Assembly (NCBI RefSeq): GCF_026011795.1
Contig: NZ_BRVS01000001.1
Span: 62,001 to 126,000 of the forward strand
Reading direction: 5' to 3'
DNA: 64,000 nucleotides
DNA from: Arthrobacter mangrovi
GTDB lineage: Bacteria > Actinomycetota > Actinomycetes > Actinomycetales > Micrococcaceae
In this document: in pieces, positions 44,453-53,659 of the stretch
Layout of the letters: each line of letters starts with the position of its first letter
Numbering within the stretch: the stretch's first letter is position 1
The notes under the pieces: model-generated
Databases searched by the model: none
Told to the model about the DNA's origin: nothing
Seen by the model: the letters and a program-made list of their open reading frames with translations, nothing else
Position numbers and translations under genes: made by a program

Positions 44453-45385
44453 TCAGCCGGCTACGGCCGGATGAAGCCGGCCACTGATGCCCCAGCTGCC
44501 GCCGAAGCGCCCGCCCGGCTCGAGCCAGACAAGCCCGTCGCCGGAATTCAGTGCGTTGGCCGGCGCCGTCATGGGCTCGACGGCGACCGCCAGCGTGCGC
44601 CCGGGGAACGTGTCGGTCACGAAAACCTGTACGTAGGGGAACGATTCATCCTGCCACAGTGTGACGGAGCGGCCGTCGGCAGATGCCAGGGTCGTCTCTG
44701 CCCGCCCGTCCGCGGCTGCCAGGTCCGTGTAGGCGCGGTCCAGCTTCCGCAACTGCCCGACGGCGGCACCGCCCCGCAGGTCCATCTCCCCGGCGACCGG
44801 CGCGGAACCGGACGGAATGAGCGTCTCGTCCGCTTGCAGGAAGGTGGCTCCCGGGACGGTCAGGGTCAGGTCTGCCGCTTCCAGGTCCCCGAGCCGCAGG
44901 TAGGGATGGGCACCCAGCGCCACCGGCGCGGCGGCCGCCGAGTGGTTGACCAGCTCCTGCGTGACCTCCAGGTCCCCGGCCTCGTCGATCCGGTAGCGGA
45001 CCACGTGGGTCAGCCGGAACGGGTAGCCGTGCTGCGGGAAGATCCCGGCCGACAGCTCCACCGCGTGCTCGCTGCGGTTGACCAACCGGTAGCCGGTGTT
45101 GCGCAGCAGGCCGTGGCTGGCGTGCCCGCGCGTCAGCTCGGTGATGTCCAGCTTCTGCACCTTGCCGTCCAAGGTCCACTTGCCGTTGGCCACCCTGTTC
45201 GGCCACGGCGCGAGCAGGATGCCGGACGCGCCCGGCGGGATGTCGCCGTCGTCGAAGGACTCCGTGAGCTGGACGCCGTCCTTCACGAAAATGCGCAGGC
45301 AACCGGCCAGCTCGGTGATCACCGCATACGAGTTGCCCCGCTCGATCCTGAACTGTTCGCCGGTGGCAAAGGTATGGTGGCTCAT
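44453..45385 (-). CDS. Aldose 1-epimerase family protein
   Basis: 310 residues. It interconverts alpha and beta anomers of hexoses such as galactose. The galactose mutarotase fold is seen in ILLAPWPNRVANGKW (substrate Arg), RGHASHGLLRNTGY (catalytic His), VALGAHPYLRL (second His) and VAVEPMTAPANALNSGDGL (catalytic Glu). ATG 45385 lies 6 nt after TACGTT (leaderless). It is divergent from galT-galK with a gap of 37 bases, so the Leloir genes are grouped and may be co-controlled. Confidence 0.93.
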   Translation of the reverse strand: MSHHTFATGEQFRIERGNSYAVITELAGCLRIFVKDGVQLTESFDDGDIPPGASGILLAPWPNRVANGKWTLDGKVQKLDITELTRGHASHGLLRNTGYRLVNRSEHAVELSAGIFPQHGYPFRLTHVVRYRIDEAGDLEVTQELVNHSAAAAPVALGAHPYLRLGDLEAADLTLTVPGATFLQADETLIPSGSAPVAGEMDLRGGAAVGQLRKLDRAYTDLAAADGRAETTLASADGRSVTLWQDESFPYVQVFVTDTFPGRTLAVAVEPMTAPANALNSGDGLVWLEPGGRFGGSWGISGRLHPAVAG

Positions 45386-45391
45386 AGCTAA

Positions 45392-45397
45392 AACGTA
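45392..45397 (-). promoter_or_regulatory. Leaderless -10 element (TACGTT) of the epimerase gene
   Basis: TACGTT on the minus strand, 6 nt before ATG 45385, in the 37-base gap with divergent galT. Confidence 0.55.
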
Positions 45398-45422
45398 CCG
45401 GAGAATCCTCGCAGGAGCCGCG

Positions 45423-46541
45423 ATGACCATCATGACCCCCACCAGGCTGTCGGATGGCCGGGAACTGCTGTACTTCGACGCCGGCGAGGAAGCGGCCGGG
45501 CGGCACCGCGACCCGGAACAGGTCCGCGACCGCAGGAGCCTGCCGGCCCGCGGCACGGACGCAGGCCAGGTCCGCTTCGACGAGCTGATCGGGGAATGGG
45601 TCGCCGTCGCGGCGCACCGCCAGGACCGCACCCACCTTCCTCCGGAGGATGAGTGCCCGCTCTGTCCCTCGGACGGAGCCCGCCGGACCGAGATCCCCGC
45701 CGGCTACGAGGTGGCGGTCTTCGAAAACCGGTTCCCGTCCTTCGGTCCCCGGCACGGCATCCTCCCGGCGGATCCCGGCCCCGAGGTCGGCGAGGTAGCG
45801 GAACCCGCCTACGGGCGCTGTGAGGTCATCGCCTTCACCGACTCCCACACGGGCTCCTTCTCCCAACTTCCCTACGACCGGGTGCGCACGGTGGTCGACG
45901 CCTGGGCGCAGCGGACCGAGGCGCTGTCGGCCCTGCCCGGAGTGCAGCAGGTGTTCTGCTTCGAGAACCGCGGCGCGGAAATCGGCGTCACGCTGCACCA
46001 CCCGCACGGGCAGATCTACGCCTACCCCTACGTCCCGCCGCGCTCCGTCCGGATGGCCAAACAGGCCCGGCGGCACTTCCTCCGCTCCGGCGGCCTGGAG
46101 AGCCAGACCGCTGCCATCCTCGCCGCCGAGCGCGCCGACGGCTCGCGGATGGTGCTCGAGGGGCGGCACTTCAGCGCCTACGTCCCCTTCGCCGCGCGCT
46201 GGCCGCTCGAGGTGCATCTGGTGCCGCACCGCCAGGCGGCGGACCTGGCCGGGCTCCACGGCGAGGAACGCGACGAGCTGGCCGAACTGTACCCGGAACT
46301 CCTGCGCCGGTTCGACGCCCTCTACGACTCCCCCACGCCCTACATTGCCGCCTGGCACCAGGCTCCGGTGGACGCCGAACTGCGCCCGGCCGGCCATCTG
46401 CACCTGCAGCTCACCTCGCCGCGCCGCGCCGCCGGGAAGCTCAAGTACCTGGCCGGGTCGGAGGCCGCCATGGGGGCCTTCATCAACGATACGGTGCCGG
46501 AAGAGACCGCGGCGCGGCTCCGTGAGGCGGCGACGGCGTGA
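45423..46541 (+). CDS. galT: Galactose-1-phosphate uridylyltransferase
   Basis: 372 residues. It swaps UMP between UDP-glucose and galactose-1-P in the Leloir pathway. The active-site HPH triad is in GVTLHHPHGQIYAYPY, and a zinc Cys pair in DECPLCPSDG, the HIT-like core. AVFENRFPSFG and WPLEVHLVPHRQ are conserved. AGGAG lies 5 nt before ATG 45423. The stop overlaps the galK start by four bases (GTGA). Confidence 0.96.
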   Translation: MTIMTPTRLSDGRELLYFDAGEEAAGRHRDPEQVRDRRSLPARGTDAGQVRFDELIGEWVAVAAHRQDRTHLPPEDECPLCPSDGARRTEIPAGYEVAVFENRFPSFGPRHGILPADPGPEVGEVAEPAYGRCEVIAFTDSHTGSFSQLPYDRVRTVVDAWAQRTEALSALPGVQQVFCFENRGAEIGVTLHHPHGQIYAYPYVPPRSVRMAKQARRHFLRSGGLESQTAAILAAERADGSRMVLEGRHFSAYVPFAARWPLEVHLVPHRQAADLAGLHGEERDELAELYPELLRRFDALYDSPTPYIAAWHQAPVDAELRPAGHLHLQLTSPRRAAGKLKYLAGSEAAMGAFINDTVPEETAARLREAATA

Positions 46542-47722
46542 CCGGCCCGGCCGCCGACAGCGCACGTGCGGTGCTGGCGGCGGCCGCCCGGGCCGGTTTC
46601 GCCGCCCGCTACGGTTCGGCCCCGGACGGGCTCTGGGCCGCCCCGGGCCGCGTCAACCTGATCGGCGAGCACACGGACTACAACCAGGGGCTGGCCCTTC
46701 CGCTGGCCATCGACCGCACGACGGTTGCCGCCGCCGCGCTGCGCCGGGACGGGACCGTCCGGGTGTCCACGTCACTGCGGGACAGGAACGACGCCGTGAG
46801 CCTGCCTGCCGCGGGGATCGCGCCGGGGGCGGTGTCAGGGTGGGCGGCCTACCCGCTGGGCGTCGTCTGGGCCTTCGCCGCCTCCGGCTTCCCGGTGCCC
46901 GGCCTGGACCTGCACCTGGAGACGGACGTTCCCCTCGGGGCCGGGCTGTCCTCTTCGGCGGCCGTCGAGTGCGCGGTCGCGGCGGCTTTGGAGGACCTGC
47001 TGGGCTCCGGGTTCGGGAGCGCCAGACTGGCCAGGCTGTGCCAGCAGGCGGAGAACGAGATGGCCGGGGCGCCGACCGGCCTGCTGGACCAGACGGCGTC
47101 GCTCGGCGGGCGCCGCGGCCATGCCCTGCTGGTGGATTTCCGCAGCGGCACCGCCCGCCCGGTCCCGCTTCGATTGCAGGAGAGCGGGCTGAGCCTGCTT
47201 GTGATGGACACTAAGGTCACCCACGCCCATGCCGGCGGGGGCTATGCCGGGCGGCGCCGCGACTGCGAACGGGCCGCCGCCTTGCTGGGGGTGGGTTCCC
47301 TCCGCGAGCTATCCGGCGAGGACCTGGCGGGCGCCAAGGCCCGGCTGGATGCGCCGGCCTTCCGCCGGGCCCGCCACGTCGTCACGGAGAACGAACGGGT
47401 GGAAAGGGCCGTGCATCTGCTGGAAGCCTGCGGGCCGGGAAGCATCGGGCCGCTGCTCGCCCGTGGCCATGCCTCGCTGCGCGACGACTACGAGGTCTCC
47501 TGCCCGGAACTCGATCTCGCGGTTGACACCGCCCTCGGGCACGGTGCCCTGGGGGCACGCATGACCGGCGGCGGCTTCGGCGGCTCCGCCCTTGCCCTGG
47601 TCCCCCGGTCTTCCGCCGCCGCGGTGGCAAACGCCGTCGTTAATGCCTTCCTGGCTGCCGGATACGCCCGGCCGGACGTCTTCCCGGTCGCGACGGCTGA
47701 CGGCGCGGGCCGGCTGGCCTGA
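46538..47722 (+). CDS. galK: Galactokinase
   Basis: 394 residues. A GHMP kinase that phosphorylates alpha-galactose at C1. Motifs: galactose signature GRVNLIGEHTDYNQG, ATP loop PLGAGLSSSAAVECA, the catalytic Asp region TGLLDQTASLGG, and C-terminal GARMTGGGFGGSALA. GTG 46538 overlaps the galT stop, so translation is coupled. A terminator follows at 47770. Confidence 0.96.
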   Translation: MTGPAADSARAVLAAAARAGFAARYGSAPDGLWAAPGRVNLIGEHTDYNQGLALPLAIDRTTVAAAALRRDGTVRVSTSLRDRNDAVSLPAAGIAPGAVSGWAAYPLGVVWAFAASGFPVPGLDLHLETDVPLGAGLSSSAAVECAVAAALEDLLGSGFGSARLARLCQQAENEMAGAPTGLLDQTASLGGRRGHALLVDFRSGTARPVPLRLQESGLSLLVMDTKVTHAHAGGGYAGRRRDCERAAALLGVGSLRELSGEDLAGAKARLDAPAFRRARHVVTENERVERAVHLLEACGPGSIGPLLARGHASLRDDYEVSCPELDLAVDTALGHGALGARMTGGGFGGSALALVPRSSAAAVANAVVNAFLAAGYARPDVFPVATADGAGRLA

Positions 47723-47769
47723 ACCGCCACGAACACGCGGCTTCCGCCAAGGACGGGCTGTTAAACGGC

Positions 47770-47799
47770 CGTGGGACCCCGCCTCGGCGGAGTCCCACG
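47770..47799. terminator. Terminator between galK and the BI-1 gene
   Basis: CGTGGGAC / GTCCCACG extended by CCGCC/GGCGG with one bulge, followed by ttattgtt on the plus strand. It stands between convergent stops. Confidence 0.85.
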
Positions 47800-47821
47800 T
47801 TATTGTTCCGGACGCCCGGTC

Positions 47822-48658
47822 TTAGTCCTCTGCGACGGCGCGCAGGATGGCCAGCAGGCGCAGGATCTCGACGTAGAGCCAGATCAGCGTGACGGTCAGG
47901 CCGAACGCGGCGGTCCAGGAGTACTTGCGGTCAACGCCCTGGCGCACGCCTTCCTCGATCGAGGTGAAGTCCATGATCAGCGAGAAGGCCGCCAGACCGA
48001 TGGCGAAGATGCCGATGATCACGCCCAGGGGAATGCCCATGACCTCCATGCCGCGCACGCCCCACGGGGTGTCCAGCACGCCGAACAGCTGCAGGCCGAG
48101 GTTGACCAGCGAGAACACGGCGTAGCCGATGATCGCGATCATGAAGAACTTCATCGCCTTCGGTGTCGCACGCACCTTGCCGCTCTTGAACAGCAGCAGG
48201 GTGACGCCGAAGACGCAGACGGTGCCGAGCACGGCCTGCGGGGCGATGCCGGGGTACATCCCGTCCAGCACGGCGGAAATGCCGCCGACAAACAGGCCTT
48301 CGGCCGCTGCATAGCCCAGGATCAGGCCCTTGGAGGGCTCCCTCTTGAAGGCGTTGACCAGACCCAGCACCAGGCCGACGAGCATGCCCGGGATCATCAG
48401 TGCGGGGATCATCCAGCCTACGGCCGCACCGGCGAGGACGAGGGCCAGGCAGGCCAGCGTCTTCATGATGACGTCGTCGTAGGTCATCCGCCCGGTCTGG
48501 GCCGGACCCGCCGACGGCTGGTTGTACAGGTCCTGCAGCTGCTGGCTGGACATCTGCGACTGGCCGGCGAGCATGCCGGTGCCGGCGTTCGCGGAACTGT
48601 GCGGTTGGCTGCGGAATACGTTGGGATTACTGAATACGGGATTTCCACCCATGGCCAT
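47822..48658 (-). CDS. Bax inhibitor-1/YccA-like membrane protein
   Basis: 278 residues. A cytoplasmic Ser/Gln/Asn-rich N-terminus of about 60 residues (SSQQLQDLYNQPSAG) is followed by seven membrane segments typical of the actinobacterial BI-1 family (MTYDDVIMKTLACLALVLAGAAVG as two tracts, GLILGYAAAEGLFVGGIS, YAVFSLVNLGLQLFG, IMDFTSIEEGV with the conserved acidic pair). Related proteins leak calcium or protons or act with FtsH; function here is unknown. GGAGG lies 6 nt before ATG 48658. Confidence 0.92.
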   Translation of the reverse strand: MAMGGNPVFSNPNVFRSQPHSSANAGTGMLAGQSQMSSQQLQDLYNQPSAGPAQTGRMTYDDVIMKTLACLALVLAGAAVGWMIPALMIPGMLVGLVLGLVNAFKREPSKGLILGYAAAEGLFVGGISAVLDGMYPGIAPQAVLGTVCVFGVTLLLFKSGKVRATPKAMKFFMIAIIGYAVFSLVNLGLQLFGVLDTPWGVRGMEVMGIPLGVIIGIFAIGLAAFSLIMDFTSIEEGVRQGVDRKYSWTAAFGLTVTLIWLYVEILRLLAILRAVAED

Positions 48659-48761
48659 GTTTGTCCTCCGATCAGGGGGTACGAGCTACTTCAACCCTAC
48701 CAATGCAACGTCCGGCGCCTCCGGTTCTATCCCGCCGGATTCCCGCGGCCTGCGGGGAGCT

Positions 48762-48767
48762 TAGACT
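48762..48767 (+). promoter_or_regulatory. Leaderless -10 element (TAGACT) of the GroES-like gene
   Basis: TAGACT lies 6 nt before GTG 48774. Confidence 0.55.
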
Positions 48768-48773
48768 GTTGGC

Positions 48774-49133
48774 GTGAATCCTCGCCCCGCCGCCGAACGG
48801 AACCAACGCACCGCGCCCGCCAACCTCCCGCTGCGAATGCTGCACGACCGCATCTTGGTCGCTCCGGACAAGGACAGCAGCGAGCGCCGCTCCTCGTCCG
48901 GAATCGTGATTCCGGCGACGGCCGCCATGGGCAAGCGCCTGGGGTGGGCCACCGTGGTGGCCGCCGGCCCGAACGTGCGGCAGGTCGGCGTCGGCGACAA
49001 GGTGCTGTTCGATCCGGAGGACCGTGCCGAGGTGGAGGTCAACGCCGCCGACTACATCCTCCTGCGCGAACGGGACATCCACGCCGTCGCCGAACCCGAG
49101 GAAGCGGACAAGGGCACCGGCCTCTACCTCTAA
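48774..49133 (+). CDS. GroES-like co-chaperonin
   Basis: 119 residues. A Cpn10 fold follows a 20-residue extension: LPLRMLHDRILVAPDKDS, SSGIVIPAT, WATVVAAGPNVRQVGVGDKVLF and DYILLRERDIHAV. The mobile loop differs from standard GroES, and no groEL lies next to it, so this is likely a second, divergent paralogue. The C-terminal 15 residues are acidic. GTG 48774 is leaderless from TAGACT. It is divergent from the BI-1 gene. Confidence 0.87.
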   Translation: MNPRPAAERNQRTAPANLPLRMLHDRILVAPDKDSSERRSSSGIVIPATAAMGKRLGWATVVAAGPNVRQVGVGDKVLFDPEDRAEVEVNAADYILLRERDIHAVAEPEEADKGTGLYL

Positions 49134-49245
49134 CCTCCGGGCGAACCTCCGGAGGGCACCGCCCTCGTGCCCTTCACGTGGGGCAGTTGTTATGCGATCG
49201 CGACCTAAAGCAAGCATTTCGCAACATGCTGAACACATTCCCCGA

Positions 49246-49261
49246 GTAACATGAACGACAC
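49246..49261 (+). promoter_or_regulatory. Candidate GlnR-type box before the Liv-type operon
   Basis: GTAAC-ATGAAC-GACAC fits GNNAC-N6-GNNAC, the pattern described for mycobacterial GlnR, about 80 bp before the permease start. Six fixed positions only, so chance is not excluded. Confidence 0.35.
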
Positions 49262-49342
49262 GTCAGTGACCTGGTTCACACGGCGTGGTCAGCGTTGCCG
49301 GTTCCTGGGGGCCGGCAAGCCCCCACTGTGGAGGTTCATAAC

Positions 49343-50692
49343 TTGAGAAGATTGCCGAAGCTTGCCCGGCCGATGGGACTGCTGTTCGCGTTACTCGCGG
49401 TTTTCGCAGCCCTGCTGTTATCGGCACCGGCCGGGCAAGCCCAGACCTTGGCCGCACCGCTTTCCACCTCGACGCCGGCACCATCGCCAGCCGAATCGAC
49501 CGGGCCCCCCGAATCCTTCCCCAATACCATCAACGGCGTCCTGCGGAATGCCGGGCAGCCGGTGGCCGGGGTGACCATCCGGGCGACCGGCGAAGGCTTC
49601 AGCGGCGAGGCCGTCTCCTCCGCGACCGGCGGCTGGAGCATCGGCGTTCCGGTCCAGGGCACCTACGAGGTGGAGCTGGACGTCAGCACGCTTCCCGAGG
49701 GCGTCACGCTGGCCGAAGGGGCACAGAATCCGCGCCAGGTCACGTTCGCCAACACGTCCAACGCCGGCGCGATCTTTCCGCTCGGCGCAGGAATCGTGGT
49801 CCAGACCCAGTCCTTCGGGGAGCTCCTCGTCGAACGCATCCTGGCGGGCCTGAGCTTCGGCCTGCTGCTGGCGCTGGCCTCCGTGGGCCTGTCGCTCATC
49901 TTCGGCACCACGGGCCTGACCAACTTCGCCCATGGTGAGATGGTGACGCTCGGGGCGGTGCTGATGTTCTTCTTCAGCGGGCTCGGCATGCCGGTCTGGC
50001 TGGCGGCCGTCCTGGCCGTCGTCGGCGGCGGCCTCTCCGGGTACCTCCAGGACTCCGGCCTGTGGAAGCCGCTGCGGCGGCGCGGGACCGGCATCATCCC
50101 GATGATGATCGTCAGCATCGGCCTGGCCCTCGCGGCCCGCTACACCATCCAGCTGTTCTTCGGCGGCAGCACCCAGCAGCTGCCGGGCGCGCGAAGCCCC
50201 CAGATCGAACTGGGATCGGTATCGATTTCCCAGAACACGCTGATCTCGCTGGTCATCAGCACGGTCGTGGTGCTCATGGTGGCCTTCCTGCTGCTGAAGA
50301 CACGGATCGGCAAGGCGACGCGCGCGGTGGCCGACAACCCGGCGCTTGCGTCCGCCTCCGGCATCGACGTGGACGGGGTAATCCGGATCGTCTGGACGGT
50401 CGGCGGCATCCTGGCCGGGCTCGGCGGCATCCTCTGGGCCTACTACCGGCCCGGCGTGACCTTCAACATGGGCCAGCAGATCCTGCTGCTGATCTTCGCC
50501 GCGGTGGTCCTGGGCGGCCTGGGCACGGTCTTCGGCGCGCTCGTCGGTTCCATCATCGTCGGCATCTTCGTCGAGGTATCCACGATCTGGCTCGAAGCGG
50601 ACCTCAAGTTCGTCGGCGCCCTGCTGATCATGATCATTGTCCTGCTGTTCCGGCCCCAAGGCATCCTGGGCCGCAAAGAGCGCGTAGGTTAG
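49343..50692 (+). CDS. livH: LivH-type ABC permease with fused N-terminal outer domain
   Basis: 449 residues, against about 290 for a usual LivH. Residues 1-35 form a signal-like segment (ARPMGLLFALLAVFAALLL, then APAGQAQT). A Pro/Ser/Thr linker and a beta-sandwich like CarboxypepD_reg (INGVLRNAGQPVAGVTIRA, GWSIGVPVQGTYEVELD) run to about 150. The LivH permease follows (GLLLALASVGLSLIFGTTGL, TNFAHGEMVTLGA, FRPQGILGRKERVG). The outer domain may contact the binding protein or wall. TTG 49343 has GGAGG 8 nt upstream. First gene of an importer operon. Confidence 0.92.
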   Translation: MRRLPKLARPMGLLFALLAVFAALLLSAPAGQAQTLAAPLSTSTPAPSPAESTGPPESFPNTINGVLRNAGQPVAGVTIRATGEGFSGEAVSSATGGWSIGVPVQGTYEVELDVSTLPEGVTLAEGAQNPRQVTFANTSNAGAIFPLGAGIVVQTQSFGELLVERILAGLSFGLLLALASVGLSLIFGTTGLTNFAHGEMVTLGAVLMFFFSGLGMPVWLAAVLAVVGGGLSGYLQDSGLWKPLRRRGTGIIPMMIVSIGLALAARYTIQLFFGGSTQQLPGARSPQIELGSVSISQNTLISLVISTVVVLMVAFLLLKTRIGKATRAVADNPALASASGIDVDGVIRIVWTVGGILAGLGGILWAYYRPGVTFNMGQQILLLIFAAVVLGGLGTVFGALVGSIIVGIFVEVSTIWLEADLKFVGALLIMIIVLLFRPQGILGRKERVG

Positions 50693-50702
50693 GAGGCTCG
50701 GA

Positions 50703-51683
50703 ATGGACTTTCTCAATATTCTCAGCGGTGCCCTCGGCGAGGTCATCAGCCCGACGACGGCCGCCTACGCCCTGGCTGCCCTCGGCCTGGCCGTGCACTT
50801 CGGCTATACGGGCCTGCTCAACTTCGGACAGGCCGGCTTCATGGCCATGGGCGCCTATGGATTCGCCATTTCCATCCTGACGTTCAACGCGCCGTTCTGG
50901 GCCGCGGTCCTGGTCGCGCTGGCCTGCTCCGTAGGCTTCGCCTTCCTGCTGGGCATCCCGACCCTGCGGCTGCGTGCGGACTACCTCTCGATCGTGACGA
51001 TCGCCGCTGCCGAAGTGGTGCGCTACATCGTGACGACCAACAAGCTGACGGATGTCACCGGTTCCGCCGGCGGGCTCAACGGCTTCGCCGGCGGCTTCTA
51101 CGCGCTCAATCCCTTCCCGGAGGGAACCTACGACCTCGGCTTCGTGTCACTCAGCGCTCGGGACCTTTGGGTCCGGGTCGCCGGATGGGTGCTCGTGGCC
51201 ATCTGCTGCTTCCTGGTCTGGCTCCTCGTCCGCAGCCCCTGGGGCCGGGTGCTCAAGGGCATCCGCGAGGATGAGAACGCCGTCCGCTCGCTCGGCAAGA
51301 ACGTCTACTCCTACAAGATGCAGGCGCTGATCATCGGCGGCCTGCTGGGCACGCTGGGCGGAATACTCTTCACCCTTCCCCGCAGTTCCGTCCAGCCGGC
51401 CAACTACGGCACCGAGCTGACCTTCTTCCTGTGGACCTGCCTCCTGCTCGGCGGCGCGGCCACGGTGCTCGGACCGGTGCTCGGCGCCATGCTGTTCTGG
51501 GTCGTGCTCTCGCTGACCCAGGGCCTGCTGTACGGCGCGATCAGCGCCGGGTACATTACTTTCATCTCCATTCCCCAAGCCGGCCAGCTGCGCTACATCA
51601 TGGTCGGTATTGCGTTGATGCTGCTGATGATCTTCAGACCGCAAGGCATGCTGGGCAACAAGAAGGAGCTGGTGTTCTCGTGA
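50703..51683 (+). CDS. livM: LivM-type ABC permease
   Basis: 326 residues, about nine membrane segments. Characteristic are FGYTGLLNFGQAGFMAMGAYG, PTLRLRADYLSIVTIAAAE, the EAA-like GRVLKGIREDENAVRSLGKN (contact with the ATPases) and the C-terminal FRPQGMLGNKKE. It pairs with the LivH-type permease to import branched-chain amino acids or similar amides/urea. AGGAGG lies 5 nt upstream. The stop overlaps the livG start (GTGA). Confidence 0.94.
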   Translation: MDFLNILSGALGEVISPTTAAYALAALGLAVHFGYTGLLNFGQAGFMAMGAYGFAISILTFNAPFWAAVLVALACSVGFAFLLGIPTLRLRADYLSIVTIAAAEVVRYIVTTNKLTDVTGSAGGLNGFAGGFYALNPFPEGTYDLGFVSLSARDLWVRVAGWVLVAICCFLVWLLVRSPWGRVLKGIREDENAVRSLGKNVYSYKMQALIIGGLLGTLGGILFTLPRSSVQPANYGTELTFFLWTCLLLGGAATVLGPVLGAMLFWVVLSLTQGLLYGAISAGYITFISIPQAGQLRYIMVGIALMLLMIFRPQGMLGNKKELVFS

Positions 51684-52735
51684 GCATGGCCAATGCAACG
51701 CCGGACGAGTCCGGAACCGCCGGCGCCCGGACCGACACCGTCGACTACATGACCGACACGCGCCCCATCGCTTCCGAACCGGCAGCCCCGGGCTGCCGTA
51801 AACGGGACCCGATCCTGGTGGCCAAGAACGTGACCCGTGCCTTCGGCGGAATCAACGCCGTCGATGTGGAGTACCTCGAAATCCCGCGGCACAAGATCAC
51901 GGCCCTGATCGGCCCCAACGGCGCCGGCAAGACCACGTTCTTCAACCTGCTGACCGGCTTCGACCAGCCGAACTCGGGCGAGTGGACCTTCGACGGCACA
52001 TCGCTGCACGGCGTCCCGTCCTACAAAGTGGCCCGCATGGGCATGGTCCGGACTTTCCAGCTGACGAAGGTCATGGGCAAGCTCACGGTCATCGAAAACA
52101 TGCGCCTGGGCGCAACCCGGCAGGAGGGCGAGAAGCTCTCCAAGGCCCTGTTCAAGAACATCTGGGGCGGCCGCGAGCGGGACATCACCCGGCATGCGGA
52201 CGGGCTGCTCGAGAAATTCAAGCTGGATGCGAAGCGGGAGGACTATGCCGCCTCGCTCTCCGGCGGCCAGCGCAAACTGCTGGAGATGGCCCGGGCCCTC
52301 ATGGCCGATCCCAGGCTGGTGATGCTGGACGAGCCAATGGCAGGAGTGAACCCGGCCCTGACCCAGTCGCTGCTGGACCATGTCCGGAACCTGAAGTCCG
52401 AAGGCATGACGGTGCTCTTCGTCGAGCATGACATGCACATGGTCCGGAACATCGCCGACTGGGTCGTGGTCATGGCCGAGGGCAGGATCGTGGCCGAGGG
52501 CCCGCCCGCTGAGGTCATGAAGGACCAGGCCGTGATCGACGCCTACCTCGGCGCGCACCATGACGTGGACCTCGGCGCCGCCGAGGGCATCGAGGCCCTG
52601 GAACAGCAGCTGTCCCAGGACGAGGAGTCCGTCGTCGGCACCGCGGACGAGGGCATCCTCGGCCACGCAATCACCGAACAGGACGGCCGTGGTCCGGACG
52701 AAGATGAGGGCCGGGACAGGAAGGACGCACCATGA
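51680..52735 (+). CDS. livG: LivG-type ABC ATPase
   Basis: 351 residues, longer than usual: a 45-residue N-terminal extension and an acidic C-terminal extension of about 55 residues. Walker A GPNGAGKTTFF, Q-loop VRTFQLTKVMGKLTV, signature SLSGGQRKLLEMARAL, Walker B RLVMLDEPMAGV, H-loop FVEHDMHMV. GTG 51680 overlaps livM and has AAGGAG 11 nt upstream; ATG 51686 is possible. The stop overlaps the livF start (ATGA). Confidence 0.94.
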   Translation: MSMANATPDESGTAGARTDTVDYMTDTRPIASEPAAPGCRKRDPILVAKNVTRAFGGINAVDVEYLEIPRHKITALIGPNGAGKTTFFNLLTGFDQPNSGEWTFDGTSLHGVPSYKVARMGMVRTFQLTKVMGKLTVIENMRLGATRQEGEKLSKALFKNIWGGRERDITRHADGLLEKFKLDAKREDYAASLSGGQRKLLEMARALMADPRLVMLDEPMAGVNPALTQSLLDHVRNLKSEGMTVLFVEHDMHMVRNIADWVVVMAEGRIVAEGPPAEVMKDQAVIDAYLGAHHDVDLGAAEGIEALEQQLSQDEESVVGTADEGILGHAITEQDGRGPDEDEGRDRKDAP

Positions 52736-53481
52736 GCCAGCAGACTCCGGAGGGCGGCAGCGCCGTCGTCACGGTAACGGACCTCGTCGCGGGGTACCTG
52801 CCCGGCGTCAACATCCTCAACGGCTGCAGCATCGAGGCCCGCCCCGGGGAGCTGATCGGCATCATCGGCCCCAACGGCGCGGGCAAGTCCACGCTGCTGA
52901 AGGCCATGTTCGGCCTGGTCAAGATCCACTCGGGCAAGGTCGTGGTCCGCGGCGAGGACATCACCGGACTCAAGGCCAACAAGCTGGTAACCCAGGGCAT
53001 CGGCTTCGTGCCCCAGACCAACAACGTCTTCGCCACCCTGACCATCGAGGAGAACATGCAGATGGGCATGTTCCAGCGGCCGAAGGACTTCAAGGAACGC
53101 TTCGACTTCGTCACCGGCCTCTTCCCCGAACTGGGCAAGCGCCGCCAGCAACGGGCTGGTTCACTCTCCGGCGGCGAGCGCCAGATGGTGGCCATGGGAC
53201 GTGCGCTGATGATGGATCCCGCCGTGCTGCTGCTGGACGAGCCCTCCGCGGGCCTCTCCCCCGTCAAGCAGGACGAGACATTCCTGCGCGTGCACGAGAT
53301 CAACCGCGCCGGCGTCTCGGTCATCATGGTCGAGCAGAACGCCCGGCGCTGCCTGCAGATCTGCGACCGGGCCTACGTGCTGGACCAGGGCCGGGACGCC
53401 TACACGGGCACCGGGCGGGAGCTGCTGAAGGACCCCAAGGTCATCCAGCTCTACCTGGGCACCTTGGCCGAATCCGCCTAG
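52732..53481 (+). CDS. livF: LivF-type ABC ATPase
   Basis: 249 residues, normal length. Walker A GPNGAGKSTLLKA, Q-loop GFVPQTNNVFATL, signature SLSGGERQMVAMGRAL, Walker B VLLLDEPSAGLSP, H-loop substitution typical of LivF (MVEQNARRCL). It forms the nucleotide-binding pair with the livG product. Last gene of the operon, followed by a 16-bp terminator stem. Confidence 0.95.
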   Translation: MSQQTPEGGSAVVTVTDLVAGYLPGVNILNGCSIEARPGELIGIIGPNGAGKSTLLKAMFGLVKIHSGKVVVRGEDITGLKANKLVTQGIGFVPQTNNVFATLTIEENMQMGMFQRPKDFKERFDFVTGLFPELGKRRQQRAGSLSGGERQMVAMGRALMMDPAVLLLDEPSAGLSPVKQDETFLRVHEINRAGVSVIMVEQNARRCLQICDRAYVLDQGRDAYTGTGRELLKDPKVIQLYLGTLAESA

Positions 53482-53591
53482 CCGCCCCGCTGCCGCAGCG
53501 TCAGACGGCGGTCTCCCCCGGTGCGGGGAGGCCGCCGTTTCCGGCTGCCGCAGGCTGCCGCAAAGAGCGGACCGGACCCCCGCCGGTCACG

Positions 53592-53631
53592 AGGAAGCCC
53601 CCGCCGGCGCTTGGACCGGCGGGGGCTTCCT
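53592..53631. terminator. Bidirectional terminator, livF / binding-protein gene
   Basis: Perfect 16-bp stem AGGAAGCCCCCGCCGG / CCGGCGGGGGCTTCCT, loop of 8, between convergent livF and the binding-protein gene. Confidence 0.9.
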
Positions 53632-53659
53632 GCTTCAGTGCGAGTGAGGTACCGAAGCT

